Assembly (NCBI GenBank): GCA_007922225.1
Contig: ML679961.1
Location: forward strand, 9,357,433-9,421,432
Length of the DNA stretch: 64,000 bases
Source of the DNA: Emydura subglobosa
Taxonomy: Eukaryota > Chordata > Testudines > Chelidae
Direction: 5' to 3'
Below the pieces are notes generated by a model. The model saw only the letters and a list, made by a program, of their open reading frames with translations. It ran no database searches and was not told where the DNA came from. Below, in pieces: positions 12,038 to 22,210 of this stretch. Position 1 is the first letter of the stretch. Each line of letters starts with the position of its first letter. The position numbers and the translations under genes are program-made.

Positions 12038-12175
12038 GCTTCTTCGAGTAGCATCCCAATGGGTGCTCTGCAGTAGGTGTGTCTGCGTCCCTGTGCTGCT
12101 GATCGGAGAATTTTAGTAGCGGTGTCCGTTCAGCCCGTGCATGCGCTGCTCCTTGCCTGCCACAAGGCTCGCCAG
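12038..12175 (+). repeat. DIRS left inverted terminal repeat
   Basis: The reverse complement of this block matches 17812-17951 over about 105 bases with few differences, sharing for example ctgaacggacac, tctccgatcagcagc and cagggacgcagacac. The outer end (cttcttcgagtagcatccc) resembles the internal 'ggttctccaggatgtgtgtc' segment at 17699. Confidence 0.8.
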
Positions 12176-12185
12176 CATGCAGAGA

Positions 12186-14221
12186 CTCTTAAACTCTAAG
12201 GTCAGAAGGGACCAATATGATCATCTAGTCTGACCCCCTGCATAACGCAGGCCACAGAACCTCACCCACCCACTCCTGTCATAGACCCCTAACCTATGAC
12301 TGAGTTATTAAAGTCCTCAAATCATGGCGTAAAGACTTTAAGGTACAGAGAATCCACCAGCAAGTGAGCCATGCCCCATGCTGCAGAAGAAAGTGAAAAA
12401 CCCCCAGAGCCTTTGCCAATCTGCCCTGGGGAAAAATTCCTTCCTGACCCCAAATATGGAGATCAGCTAAACCCTGAGCATGTGGCAAGACCCACCAGCC
12501 CGACACCCAAGAAAGAATTCTCTGTAGTAACTCAGAACCTACCCCATCTAACATCCCATCACAGGCCATTGGCATATCTACCACCAGTAGTCAAAGATCA
12601 GTCAATTGCCAAATTGGGCTGTCCCATCACACCATCCCCTCCATAAGTTTATCAAGCTCAGACCTGAAGCCAACTAGTTTTTTTGTCCCCACTGCTCCCC
12701 TTGGAAGGCTATTCCAGAACTTCACTCCTCTGATGATTAGAAACCTGCATCTAATTTCAAGTCTAAACTTCCTGATGGCCAGTTTATATCCATTAGTTCT
12801 TGTGTCCACATTGGCGCTGAACTTAAATAATTCCTCTCCTTCCCTAGTATTTATCCCTCTGATGTATTTATAGAGCAATCATATCTCCCCTCAACCTTCT
12901 TTTGGTTAGACTAAACAAGCCAAGCTCTTTGAGTCTCCTTTCATAAGGCAGGTTTTCCATTTTGCAGATCATCCTAGTAGCCCTTCTCTGCACCTTTTCC
13001 AGTTTGAGTTCATCTTTCTTAAACATGGGGGACTAGAACTGCACACAGTATTCCAGATGAGGTTTTACCAGCACCTCGTATAATGGTACTAACACCTCCC
13101 TATCTCTACTGGAAATACCTCGTTTATTAATACCTTGTTATTAGTCCCTAAATGCATGACCTTGCACTTTCCACTATAGAATTTCATCCTATTTCTATTA
13201 CTCCAGTTTACAAGGTCATCCAGATCTTCCTGTATATCCCAATCCTTCTCTGTATTGGCATTACCTCCCAAATTAGTGTCATCTGCAAACTTTATTAGCA
13301 CATTCCCACTTTTTGGGCTAAGGTCAGTAATAAAAAGGTTAAATAAGATTGGTCCCAAGACCGATCCCTGAGAAACTCCACTAGTAACATCTCTCCAGCC
13401 TGACAGTTCACCTTTCAGTGTGACCCATTGTAATCTCCCCTGCAACCAGTTCCTTATCCATCTTTCAATCTTCATATTAATCCCCATCTTTTCCAATTTA
13501 ACTAATAATTCCCCATGTGGAACCATAACAAATGCCTTACTGAAATCTAGGTAAATTAGATCCACTGCATTCCCTTTGTCTAAAAAATCTGTTATCTTCT
13601 CAAAAAGGAGATCAGGTTGGTCTGGCATGATCTACCTTTTGTAAAGCCATGTTGTATTTTATCCCAATTACCGTTAACCTCAATGTCCTTAACAACTTCC
13701 TCTTTCAAAATTTTTTCCAAGACCTTGCATACTACTGAGGTCAAACTAACAGGCCTGTAGTTACCGATCACTTTTTTTCCCTTTCTTAAAAATAGGAACT
13801 GTGTTAGCAATTCTCCAGTCATATGGTACAGCCCCTGAGTTTACAGATTAATTAAAAATCCTTGCTAATGGGCTTGTAATTTCATGTGCTAGCTCCTTTA
13901 ATATTCTTGGATGGAGATTATCCGCCCCGCCCCTCCCCCCCCGCCCCCCCGATTTAGTCCCATTAAGCTATTCAAGTTTGGCTTCTACCTTGGATGTGGT
14001 AATTTCTACCTCCATATCCTCATTCCCATTAGCCACCCTGCTACTATCCCCAAGCTCATCTTTAGCCGAATCAAAAACGGAGGCAAAGTATTTGTTTAGA
14101 TATTTGGCCATGCCTAGATTATCCTTAACCTCCACCCCATCCTCAGTGCTTAGTGGTCCCATGTCATCTTTCTTTGTTTTCTTCCTATTTATGTGGCTAT
14201 AAAACCTTTTACTATTGGACC
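12186..14221 (-). mobile_element. CR1 LINE, 5'-truncated, inserted in the DIRS element
   Basis: The 3' end on the minus strand is at about 12186 (plus-strand aactctaaggtcagaaggga, then gatcatctagtctgaccccc), a standard CR1 tail. Minus-strand translation gives RT: GKKVIGNYRPVSLTSVVCKV (13592-13822), VDLIYLDFSKAFVMVPHGEL and VTSGVSQGSVLGPILFNLFI, with an intact KFADDTNLGG box (13089-13628). Upstream the frame covers the EN-RT spacer (13968-14225). At least one frameshift separates the RT halves. The subfamily differs from the copies at 38.4 and 58.9 kb. It is about 2.0 kb and non-functional because it lacks the endonuclease and ORF1. Confidence 0.88.
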
Positions 14222-14538
14222 ACAAAATTCACCCACTGCCCTTAAGGCCCACTCAAACTCCCCTGTTTTCAGCACTGTTTCCTGGCTCCTGTGCCACTGC
14301 AGCTGTGCACTCCTGATTGAGCAAACCCTCCTCAGCTCCTTGTCAACCGCCCCTGCCTAGAGACAGATCTGTAGCTGGCCATTTGTGGATCGTTAATGAT
14401 TTTAGAATTGCTCATTTTTAGCTTCCCTTGAAGCTTTTTCTTTGTTACTTTGTATTTTATTTGGCTGTGTGTCCCCCCACCCCAGAAGAAAAAAGAAAAG
14501 CACTTGTGGGAGGAGAGGGGACACCCCTGGACAAGGGT

Positions 14539-16670
14539 ATGCCCGGCTCTCCAGGCTTCAAAAAGTGCTTCAATCGCCAGGAATCTATCCCAGTGACTGA
14601 CGGACACTCGCGGTGCGTTCGCTGCCTGGGAGAGAAGCACATTCCACAAAAGTGTGGCTTGTGTCGGCTATGAAGCCCAGATCCAAGAAAGACAGAGAAC
14701 CAAGGTTCAAAATTCTCCTCCTGGAGTGGACCGTTCAACCTCCAGAGTCCCAGCGGGAGCTCTCACTCTACTTCAAAGGGAGGTGAGCCCAGAGAGACGA
14801 GCTGCTCACCTAAGGCCTCCAAGAAAAGGTCCAGGAGTCCCCATAGCGAGCCCTGATCGAGCCAAAAACGATCCCCGGCTTGATCAATATCACAAGTGCT
14901 GATGGCACCAAAGCCGTCTGAATCTGGTAACCAGGGCACATGTGGTACCGAGCCAATAGAGCAAGTTGGACTGCCTAAAGGACCCAATGGGCGCGGGCAA
15001 AAAAACACTAGTACTGCCGGGGCGCAAAAAGCATAGGAGATCCACCCTGGGAAAGGCACCTCGGTATGGGTGTCAGCACCAGGACCAACCCTGGTACATG
15101 AGACACCGACGGACCTCGCTGCCAGCTCCACATCTCTGACCCCATCGGTGCAAGCCTCTCAGAACCAGTGCCCGATGCACCCGTCTTGCCTCTACTCTAC
15201 CGGGACCTCAGTACCGAGTTCACCCAGAGCCCTGGACTCTCTGCCCTTCTCATCGTCGGAGTCACAAAGTGAGCGAGAGGACGTGGGTTCCCCCCGCTCG
15301 TCTCACCCACCATCACTATGGACATCAGGCTTATCGTCCCCCCAGTCCACAGCTTCCCTGGTTGGGTCAGCCATGGTACCAACCAGTGGGCCACTGCCCA
15401 CCACAGTGGCCGTGCTGGGACCCTTGGTAGGCTCAGAGACAACAAGACTCCCATGCCACTGGTCTGGCACATCAGCAAACAAGGAGACACCCTCCTTCAG
15501 CCGTGTCTTCGAGGGCGTATGAATCCCCCAGACAGGCAAGGGAGGATGCAGAGGCTGAGGTGGAGGAGGAAGTCACTTCTCAAGCCCACTTCTCCTCGTT
15601 GTCACCAGATGAGACAGTGATGCCCCCTCCACCATCGATGGCTGAGGATTTCAGGCTATTCCCGGACCTGGCATAGAGGGTGGGGAAAGCCCTGCGAATA
15701 CCGTGACAGAAGGTGACCGAGTCTCACCACAAGCTGGTGGACATTTTACATTCCTCCTCCACCTCCTCCTTATTAATGAGACACTCCTGGACCCCGCCAA
15801 ACTCATATGGCAGACCTCTGCGACGGTCCTGCCAACATGTAAGCGGGCAGACAAAAAGTATTACATGCCAGCAGAGGACACTGTGTTTCTCTCTTCCCAT
15901 CCACCTCCCAATTCGATCATTGTGGACGCAGTCAACCCTAAGGGCCGCTAGCATCAATTCAAATCCACACCGTATGACTGGGACTGGAAACAGCTGGATC
16001 TGTTCAGCAGGAAGGCATATTCCTTAGCCACCCTCAAGTTCCACGTAGCAAACTACCAAGCCTTGTTGGCGCAATATGACTACGAGAACTACACGAAAAT
16101 CAGTTCCTTTATTGAGAAGCTGCCTGATTCTCACAAGGAGCAGTTCCAGGCCATAGTCAACGAGGGCCGACTGGTGACTAAAATGGCCATCCAGTCCATA
16201 TTAGATGCAGCTGACATGGCGGCATGCTCGATTTCCCCACCCATTGTGATGAGACCGGCTTTGTGGCTTCAGTTATGCAGCTTCCCTAAAGAGGGCCAAA
16301 CTACGGTGGAGGATCTTCCGTTCAAAGGGATAAAGCTGTTTGCTGAGAAGACTGACGCATCTCTTCATATGTTGAAGGATTCTAGGGCAACTCTTCAATC
16401 CGTTGGGATCTGTACTCCTGCCTAGAAGAGAAAGTACAGCTCTCCACCACCATTCAAGCGCCGCTCATCACATTACTCTCAATATTAATCTCAATACTCG
16501 TCTCAGAGATCTTACGAGCAGCAGAAGAAGAAGCCTAGCTTCCCCAAGCGAAAGCAGTTGGGATCTCAACCAACTTCCCCCCAGCCCTCAACCTCAAAGA
16601 GGCAGTTTTGATGGGTTGGTCAAGGTGCCTGTAGAACATTCTCCTGGCTTTCTCACGCTGTAAAACCCCA
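14539..16670 (+). pseudogene. DIRS gag-like region, broken
   Basis: The start ATG at 14539 opens MPGSPGFKKCFNRQESIPVT, followed by a Cys/His cluster (HSRCVRCLGEKHIPQKCGLC) resembling the zinc-finger start of vertebrate DIRS Gag. After stops and frame changes a second conserved block appears at about 15640-16425 (frame of 16063-16425): YDYENYTKISSFIEKLPDSH, LDAADMAACSISPPIVMRPA and TTVEDLPFKGIKLFAEKTDA. The middle (15070-15520) is Ser/Pro/Thr-rich. Sequence after 16425 is polar, RNA-binding-like (KRKYSSPPPFKRRSSHYSQ). At least four lesions are present; it is not translated as one protein. Confidence 0.72.
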
Positions 16671-16729
16671 CCCATCTCTTCAGAGACCATCTTACCCCAT
16701 TCTACAGCGCCTGGGAACAGATAATCTCT

Positions 16730-17040
16730 GACAAATGGGTGCTGGAGATCATCCAGGATGGATATGCGATCCATTTCTCCTCCCTCCCTCCTCCCAAACA
16801 CCTTTCCCCATCCCTCTTCAGGGACCTTTCTCATGAGAGTCTGCCATGTCAGGAGATGAACCATCTCCTCAGCATAGGAGCCATAGCACCTCTTCCAGCA
16901 CATCTGAGAGGCAAAGGCTTCTACTCTCACTAGTTCTTAATACCAAAGAAGAAGGGAGGCTGGAGACCCATTCTTGACCTCACAGTGCTCAACAGATATA
17001 TCAAGGCACATATATCACCTCCGCAAGAAGGATAGGGGGA
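16730..17040 (+). pseudogene. DIRS reverse transcriptase, N-terminal remnant
   Basis: The frame of 16739-16933 reads WVLEIIQDGYAIHFSSLPPP, then LSPSLFRDLSHESLPCQEMN and IGAIAPLPAHLRGKGFYSH. It continues as LNTKEEGRLETHS*PHSAQQ, the shifted remains of the 'PKKKGGWRPILDLR.LN' RT motif. Similarity stops near 17040. Fingers/palm motifs A-D, RNase H and the methylase-like domain of a full DIRS are missing. Confidence 0.7.
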
Positions 17041-17070
17041 GATAGCAGCCCTGATGGTGCATCCCTCTTC

Positions 17071-17650
17071 ATGGTGTTCTTTCCTGACAAAGTCACGCTT
17101 AGACTACATCTGAAGTTCACTCCCAAGGTGACTTCTGCTCTTCATGTAAATCAGCTTATTCAACTTCCAACTTTTTATCCTAAACCTCACCAGGATAATA
17201 GGGAAGCCATCCTCCATACGCTCGATGTAAGGAGAGCCTTAGCCTTCTATCTGAACAAGACAAGAGCTTTCAGAAAATCCCTGAGACTCTTCCTCTTCAT
17301 TGCAAATAGGTCAAAAGGTGCAGCGATTTCAGTTCAGATACTTTCCAAATGGGTCTCAAACTGTATCGAGTGCTGTTACCAGATGTGTAATGTAGCTCCT
17401 CTGTCTTTGATACACACACGTGATGAGACAGGTCTCCTCTTCCTTCGCCTTCTCCAAGGGCATCCCTATATCAGAAATCTGCAGAGCAGATACCTGGACG
17501 TTTGCACATACCTTTGTAGAACATTATGCCATTCTGGTGGGCTCGGCTGTGTCAGATTCAGTGCTATCATCTATAGCAGACTCGACGCTGAAACCTATCC
17601 TCCAGTGGTGGGTACAGCTTGGGAGTCACATACAGTGGAGCACACATAGC
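17071..17650 (+). pseudogene. DIRS tyrosine recombinase remnant, frameshifted
   Basis: The first frame (17071-about 17430) reads HTLDVRRALAFYLNKTRAFR, then SKGAAISVQILSKWVSNCIE. The second frame (from about 17420) continues SKGIPISEICRADTWTFAHT FVEHYAI, where EHY carries the presumed nucleophilic tyrosine. The HxxR box, expected as 'HSTR', reads HTR and lies at the frame break, so the enzyme is dead. The two frames show a single small indel near 17420. The order matches the C-terminal half of DIRS/Ngaro-type recombinases. Confidence 0.72.
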
Positions 17651-17689
17651 GACACTGCTTGGAGATGCCAAAGTTACTCACCGTGTGCG

Positions 17690-17730
17690 GTAACGATGGT
17701 TCTCCAGGATGTGTGTCCCTTTGGATGCTG
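17690..17730 (+). repeat. DIRS internal complementary region (candidate)
   Basis: The sequence ggttctccaggatgtgtgtc plus cctttggatg is the imperfect inverted complement of the extreme right end at 17915-17951 (cacagagatacacatctcaaagaac). It resembles the outer edge of the left repeat in direct orientation. DIRS elements carry such an internal region complementary to their termini. Confidence 0.6.
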
Positions 17731-17811
17731 CATGGCCCGCCCTCCTCCCTTCTACTTCGAAGTTCTTGTCGGTGACTCTGCGGTGGAGAAGGAACTGAGC
17801 GGGATTCTCTC

Positions 17812-17951
17812 GCTCACACTGGCTAGCCTCGTGGCAGGCGAGGAGCAGCGCAGGCGTGGTCTGAACGGACACGGCTACCAAAGTTCTCCGATCAGCAGCG
17901 CAGGGACGCAGACACGCCTACACCCACAGAGATACACATCTCAAAGAACTA
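17812..17951 (+). repeat. DIRS right inverted terminal repeat
   Basis: This is the inverted partner of 12038-12175. The inner ~105 bases match closely; the outer ~30 bases are more diverged and a few bases shorter. It ends near cacatctcaaagaac. Confidence 0.8.
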
Positions 17952-19472
17952 TCCTCGCTGCCCAAGGTGGGTTACTTCATCTTCAGTATGCCTGGGACAG
18001 GACTCTTGGGTGGGGTCCCACCGCCCTGTCCTTGCCCTGCTTCTCAGCAGAACTGGTGTGGTTCTGCAGTGTCTGCAGGCCCCCACTGCAGGCGAGGAGC
18101 ACGACTTGCCAATCACAGTGAGTTTTCGGCTGGCTGAAGAATCAGGAAAGCAGCGCTGCATCAGTTCACATTCAGCTGGTTCTCTTGGCAGCCAGAACAG
18201 GTCAATCCCTTTGTTCTTTGTAATGTTTAAAGTTTAAAGTCTGCTGAAGCTGATGGCGCCATTAGAAAGCACTGGCATAGCACACCTACCGGTATCAGCT
18301 CAGTCCAACACCTCGCTGTTTGTTGTTTCACTGTTACCTTATATTGAATCAGTCGTTCTGTGAACAGCCAGCTACACAACCTCCAACGAGGGGCAGCTGG
18401 ATGAGTATGCTGCACATTGCTATTTATTGGTGCTTTGGTTCGCTCACCACTTTATTTTGCATGTTTAAAATATGGGATTTTATTCATGGAACTGTAGGCG
18501 TTAGAAAAGCCGTATTTCCCTCTGTACATTAATAACAACAATTACATCCAAGAGCCAGCCCACTAGATTGAATTTGCTTTGTGGATGTGTTTTCTAGGCA
18601 ATTTCACAGCCTCTCCTCCCCCTCCTCTTCGTGGAGTTTGAAACATGGTATGGACTGACTGTCCTTACTACAGCAATGTAATCTGAGTTTGGCTGACATC
18701 AGGAGCTGCACACGCTTCCAGTTAAGATGGGATAAACAGTAGTGTTCGCTGATGACTGCTTGCAACAGGATTTTCCTGGACTCTGGGGCTGTGGTTCTGA
18801 GGACGGTTTGAGCGGGGCCCATGACTAAAACTACCCATGGGCTGTGTTACTTAGGAGCATGTGTCTCTGTTTTCCAACTTTTCCTTCCTTTATTTTAACT
18901 AACCAGGAGCATGTGTGCGACTTGATCTTCTGGGCAAGCCGCTCCTGTGTACATTTCCGCCTTTCCGGGAAGGAGTTGCGCCCAGTTAACACAATGGGAA
19001 ATGTCCCCCTCAGCAGCGCAGGTCCCGACTAGCCGCACACCGACTCCGTGAAATTCAGAGCGGTGCAGCTGGGGATGCAGATGGTGAAGAGCGAGGGGGA
19101 AAATAAACAATCGTCGCACAGCTCAGGCTGGCTTGTGTCACCACTTGTGCTTTCTCTTAGTGTATCTTTCGTATGGCACCGATCGCTCTTTCCCTGGGAG
19201 CTTGTGTGTTCTGTTTTTGTGTCAGAAGCGATGCCTCAGTGGTAGTTTGAGTGAGACCCAGGAGCCTGAGAAACTGGAGACAAGTCTGGCCCATGTTAAG
19301 AGCAAGATGCGGTCCTTCCCCCGTTACTGGAGTTTCCCTGAGGGAGGGAGGGCAGGATTGAACCTGAACTGTGGCAGGAGAACGGTTCTGACGCGCACTC
19401 AATATGCAGCTTGTTCTACTACTGGAACGACAAACATGGGGGGGGGGAGGCTTAAGATCACGTTTGAAATAT

Positions 19473-19536
19473 GGGGTGAAATTCTGGCCCCGCTGGCAAA
19501 ATTCCCATTGACTTTAGTGGGACCAGGATTTCACCC
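19473..19536. repeat. Short palindrome, 'ggggtgaaattctggcccc' type
   Basis: The left arm ggggtgaaattctggcccc and the right arm ggaccaggatttcaccc are inverted complements around a spacer (ttcccattgactttagtggg). It is a compact MITE-like hairpin. Similar half-palindromes occur at 9590-9655 and 23800-23860. Confidence 0.55.
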
Positions 19537-19751
19537 ATGGAATATCCCAGTGAAATACCTCCCTCTCCGCACGCTCCTCAGCCACCAGAAACGACCAACA
19601 GACCATCATGCCAACTCCTGCAGCTCTGCCTTCGAAAAGCTGTGATTCTGTAGGCCTGTTCCAGTGCTCTCAGACCATTATAATCATACCGTCCAGCTGC
19701 TTCACAGCTGAGAAACCGTAGGTGGCGGTGATGGTATTATTACCGTAACTC

Positions 19752-19860
19752 CCAGGAGCCCTCATCATGGGCCTGGACCCCGTTGTGGTACGCACTGTGC
19801 AAACACAACACAAAAAGACTGTCCCTCCCGCAAGGAGCTTACAGGCTAAGTATAAGCCGA
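19752..19860 (+). repeat. SINE-like (MIR/CORE-type) copy
   Basis: It contains ccccgttgtggtacgcactg, acacaaaaagactgtccctc and ggagcttacaggctaagtat, a block repeated with variation at 21470, 29620, 38038, 41790 and 43705 in this window. Confidence 0.6.
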
Positions 19861-19879
19861 GCGATACGGCGTGATCGAA

Positions 19880-20440
19880 ACAGAGGGGGAGCACCAGGAG
19901 ACAATATGGCTCAGCATGACAGGCAGGGCACCAGCAGCCTAACCACTGTGAAGTTTTTTGTAAGCATCGTGACAAAGGAGAGTTGTAAATCAGCAGGGGT
20001 TTGAAGGAGAATGAAGTGACCTTGCGGGTGTTTATAGGGAGCTCCTGCCAAGGGAGGGCGGCATGGGAGAAAGCAGGAAGGTGCTTGTTTGAAGATGTAA
20101 TAAGTGGGGGATGGAGGCTGATATTCTTGGAGGCCGGGTTCAGCCCTTCAGCTGTGAATGAGAGACGAGAGATCAGGTGGCAATAGGTCATGAAGGGCCA
20201 TGCAGGTGAGGACAAGTAGCTTATGTGTGATACGATAGAGAAAGGGGAGCTAGAGGAGGGATGCAAAGTGAGGGGCGACATGGTCAAAGCGACGGGGTAG
20301 GAAAATGATCTCAGCAGCATTTTGAATGGAGATGAGCAGTGCAAGATTGCATTTGTCAGATCCAGAGAGAAGGATTTGCAGCAATTGAGACACGAGCTGA
20401 TGAGATGTTGGACGAAGGTTTTAGGTGTGTGGATGGATGG
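19880..20440. repeat. Old interspersed repeat, family unknown
   Basis: The purine-rich sequence includes gaagatgtaataagtggggg, atgaagggccatgcaggtga and aggggcgacatggtcaaagc. A shorter related block is at 27180-27310 (gaagtcagtgaagggatttt... gcagcagaatcttggat). The minus strand carries a 224-codon open frame (19670-20344) faintly like a LINE C-terminus (NAAEIIF-type wording), too weak to name. Confidence 0.4.
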
Positions 20441-21048
20441 ATGAGCTAGACATGGGCCAAGAAGACAGTACTGAGAGCCAGAACCAGTATAGGGTTAGGT
20501 TAGAGACCAAACTTCGGTCAGACTAGACAGCGCTGAAATCTCACGTGCTGGTCTCATGTGTTTGCTGTGGAAATTGCAAGGTCTCTGCTTTCTTGGATTG
20601 TGGGAATCTCACCAGATCTGCTCTCATGGGATTGCATCCCTCTTGGGCTGCATCTGAACTGGAGCTGGAAATGAGACTTAGCCAGTTTTGGATCCCACCT
20701 GATTCATGTGATGGGTTCAAATTCAGGCATTCAAATCTTGAACGCACCTCCCTGAAGTGGGGTAGGGGTTTGGCAGGTGACTTGACGTTCTAGTTCTTGC
20801 CTGTTTTTGTTAGGTGAGTGAAGGGCTCGGTTAATTAAATGGACCAACTTACTGAGCATGGCTCAGACAGTACAAGTGCGGTAGTAGGAACAATGTAAGA
20901 GGCTTTTGCAGCGGTTCTTTTTCTGGAGACAGTGTCCTGGTGCCGTCAGCTGAGCTGCAGCGGCATGGCTGGGCTCAGGGCAGCCAGCGGCGTACTGTGC
21001 TTGCAGACGTCCCAGCTGCTAATCCTTTTTGTTTTCTGGAATCTGCAG

Positions 21049-21343
21049 GACATCCTGGAAGGTGGCAACCTGCGCATCCCACTGCAGGAGCTGCACCAAA
21101 TGATCCTCACGCCCATCAAAGCCTACTGCTCCCAGAATTCAAACACAGACGAGCATAGCCGGGTCCCGGATTCCCACCACCCACCTTCTCTGATCGGCTC
21201 GGACAGCCCAGGGTCTGACTGCAAGGACTCTGCCTCTGGGTGCATACAGCAGCACCACCTGGCTGGCTGTGAGGGAGAATCTGGAGGGGCGCCTTTGCCC
21301 GAAGGGGATCTCCCTGGGCAGTTCACAAGAGTCATGGGGAAAG
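21049..21343 (+). CDS. SAMD4A: SAMD4A exon d, post-SAM helix and variable linker
   Basis: At 295 nt this is the longest exon in the window (residues 99-196 plus one base). It begins [20 protein letters not shown], a conserved helical stretch after the SAM domain. It then runs through a polar, Ser/His/Cys/Gly-rich linker and returns to conserved [18 protein letters not shown]. The acceptor is aatctgcag ending at 21048. The donor at 21344 is gtcagc, weak because positions +3 to +5 depart from consensus, but its phase (1) matches the next exon exactly. The middle linker is the least conserved part of the visible protein and is probably disordered. Confidence 0.94.
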
Positions 21344-21469
21344 GTCAGCTGCTTCCTTTGTCATTATCCCTTCTGTTGGGAATAACTGGTTCAGAACAGA
21401 ATTTCTTTCATAACAGCTGCAGTCCCCGTCCACCCTCCTTGTGCCCCCACGCAAGCATCGGTCATAATA

Positions 21470-21625
21470 ACATTCTCAGGGTCCCATCGGGCGAGGTGCT
21501 GTACCAACAGCTAGGAAGAGACAGTCCCTGCCCCCAAGGGCGCACAGTGAAATAATGTATGCAAGGTCATGCAGCAGAGACAGGACTGAACTCAGCTCTC
21601 CTGAGTCCCATCGTATCATGCTGCC
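21470..21625 (+). repeat. SINE-like (MIR/CORE-type) copy
   Basis: It reads ggcgaggtgctgtaccaaca, gagacagtccctgcccccaa, then a MIR-like ending caaggtcatgcagcagagac and ctgaactcagctctcctgag. It is moderately diverged and starts about 130 bases after exon d. Confidence 0.6.
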
Positions 21626-21882
21626 ATCATTCACATGTGTTCATGGCTAGCACTGGCCAAAAGGTGAGATGAGGAGTAGGTGGGGACATAGGCTTACCCT
21701 CCCTCCCCCCCCGCCAGTAGAGCAGGCTGGCCATAGAGGCAGGGGAGCTCACACAGCCCCCCATTAAGGGGAGTAGCAGGGGTGTTCTTCATTCCTCTGT
21801 GTGCTGAGGGGCTCCAGAAGGCGTCATGCCTGTTTGAGTCACAAAGCCTCCTTGGCCTATTGCACCGCCTCCAACATCAGGA

Positions 21883-22210
21883 GGTGCATCTACACTGAGC
21901 CTGGGCTCTGACTCTGGTTTGAGCCGAAGCCCAGGCCCCCTTTCTGTCCACACAGATCAGTCTGACTCGGGTCAGCAAGCCTTCAGGACTTGGCTCCCAG
22001 GACCCTGCTAGGGGGGCGGGTCAGAGTCCAAGTCCTGCAGACATGAGTCAGAATGGTGTGGTACGGACGTGTTGGCACAGCTGTGAGGCCAGGTCCAGCC
22101 AGTGTAAACCCAGCCAAGACAGTATGGATGTTCCAGCATGCGCTTGGAACCACTGAGTCCACAAGCCTGGGTCCCACTGAGCCAGGTTTCGTGTGCAGTG
22201 TAGACTTAGA
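21883..22210. mobile_element. Palindromic MITE (~330 bp)
   Basis: The ends gtgcatctacactgagcctg and gtgtgcagtgtagacttaga are inverted complements. Internal GGCTC/GAGCC-rich segments (gagcctgggctc, gggtcccactgagccagg) also pair. There is no real ORF. It belongs to the 'tctacact' MITE group seen at 4292 and 11601. Confidence 0.65.

Larger units (their letters stand above)
12038..17951 (+). mobile_element. DIRS-type tyrosine-recombinase retroelement, decayed, with nested CR1
   Basis: In order, this composite contains: a left inverted terminal repeat (12038-12175), an antisense CR1 insertion (12186-14221), gag-like sequence (from 14539), a short piece of reverse transcriptase (about 16730-17040), a tyrosine recombinase remnant (17071-17650), a short internal complementary region (17690-17730) and a right inverted terminal repeat (17812-17951). 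That arrangement is the DIRS signature: inverted repeats, a recombinase instead of an integrase, and an internal region complementary to the repeat ends. All frames carry stops or shifts, and most of the RT/RNase H region is absent. It lies in the sense orientation within a SAMD4A intron. Confidence 0.8.
11226..21048 (+). other. Intron c-d of SAMD4A: MITE, DIRS+CR1 nest, SINE
   Basis: This is the largest intron in the window (9.8 kb). It holds a palindromic MITE (11601-11886), the DIRS element with nested CR1 (12038-17951), a small palindrome (19473-19536), a SINE (19752-19860) and an old unnamed repeat (19880-20440). The stretches 17952-19470 and 20440-21048 show nothing I can name. Confidence 0.85.

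Noticed and set aside
17420..18121. 233-codon plus-strand frame taken as one gene
   Set aside because: Its first part is the second frame of the DIRS recombinase; the rest runs through the terminal repeat and beyond by chance.
19670..20344. 224-codon open frame on the minus strand
   Set aside because: It lies in an intron across a SINE and an old repeat, shows no splice or codon logic, and is only faintly LINE-like.
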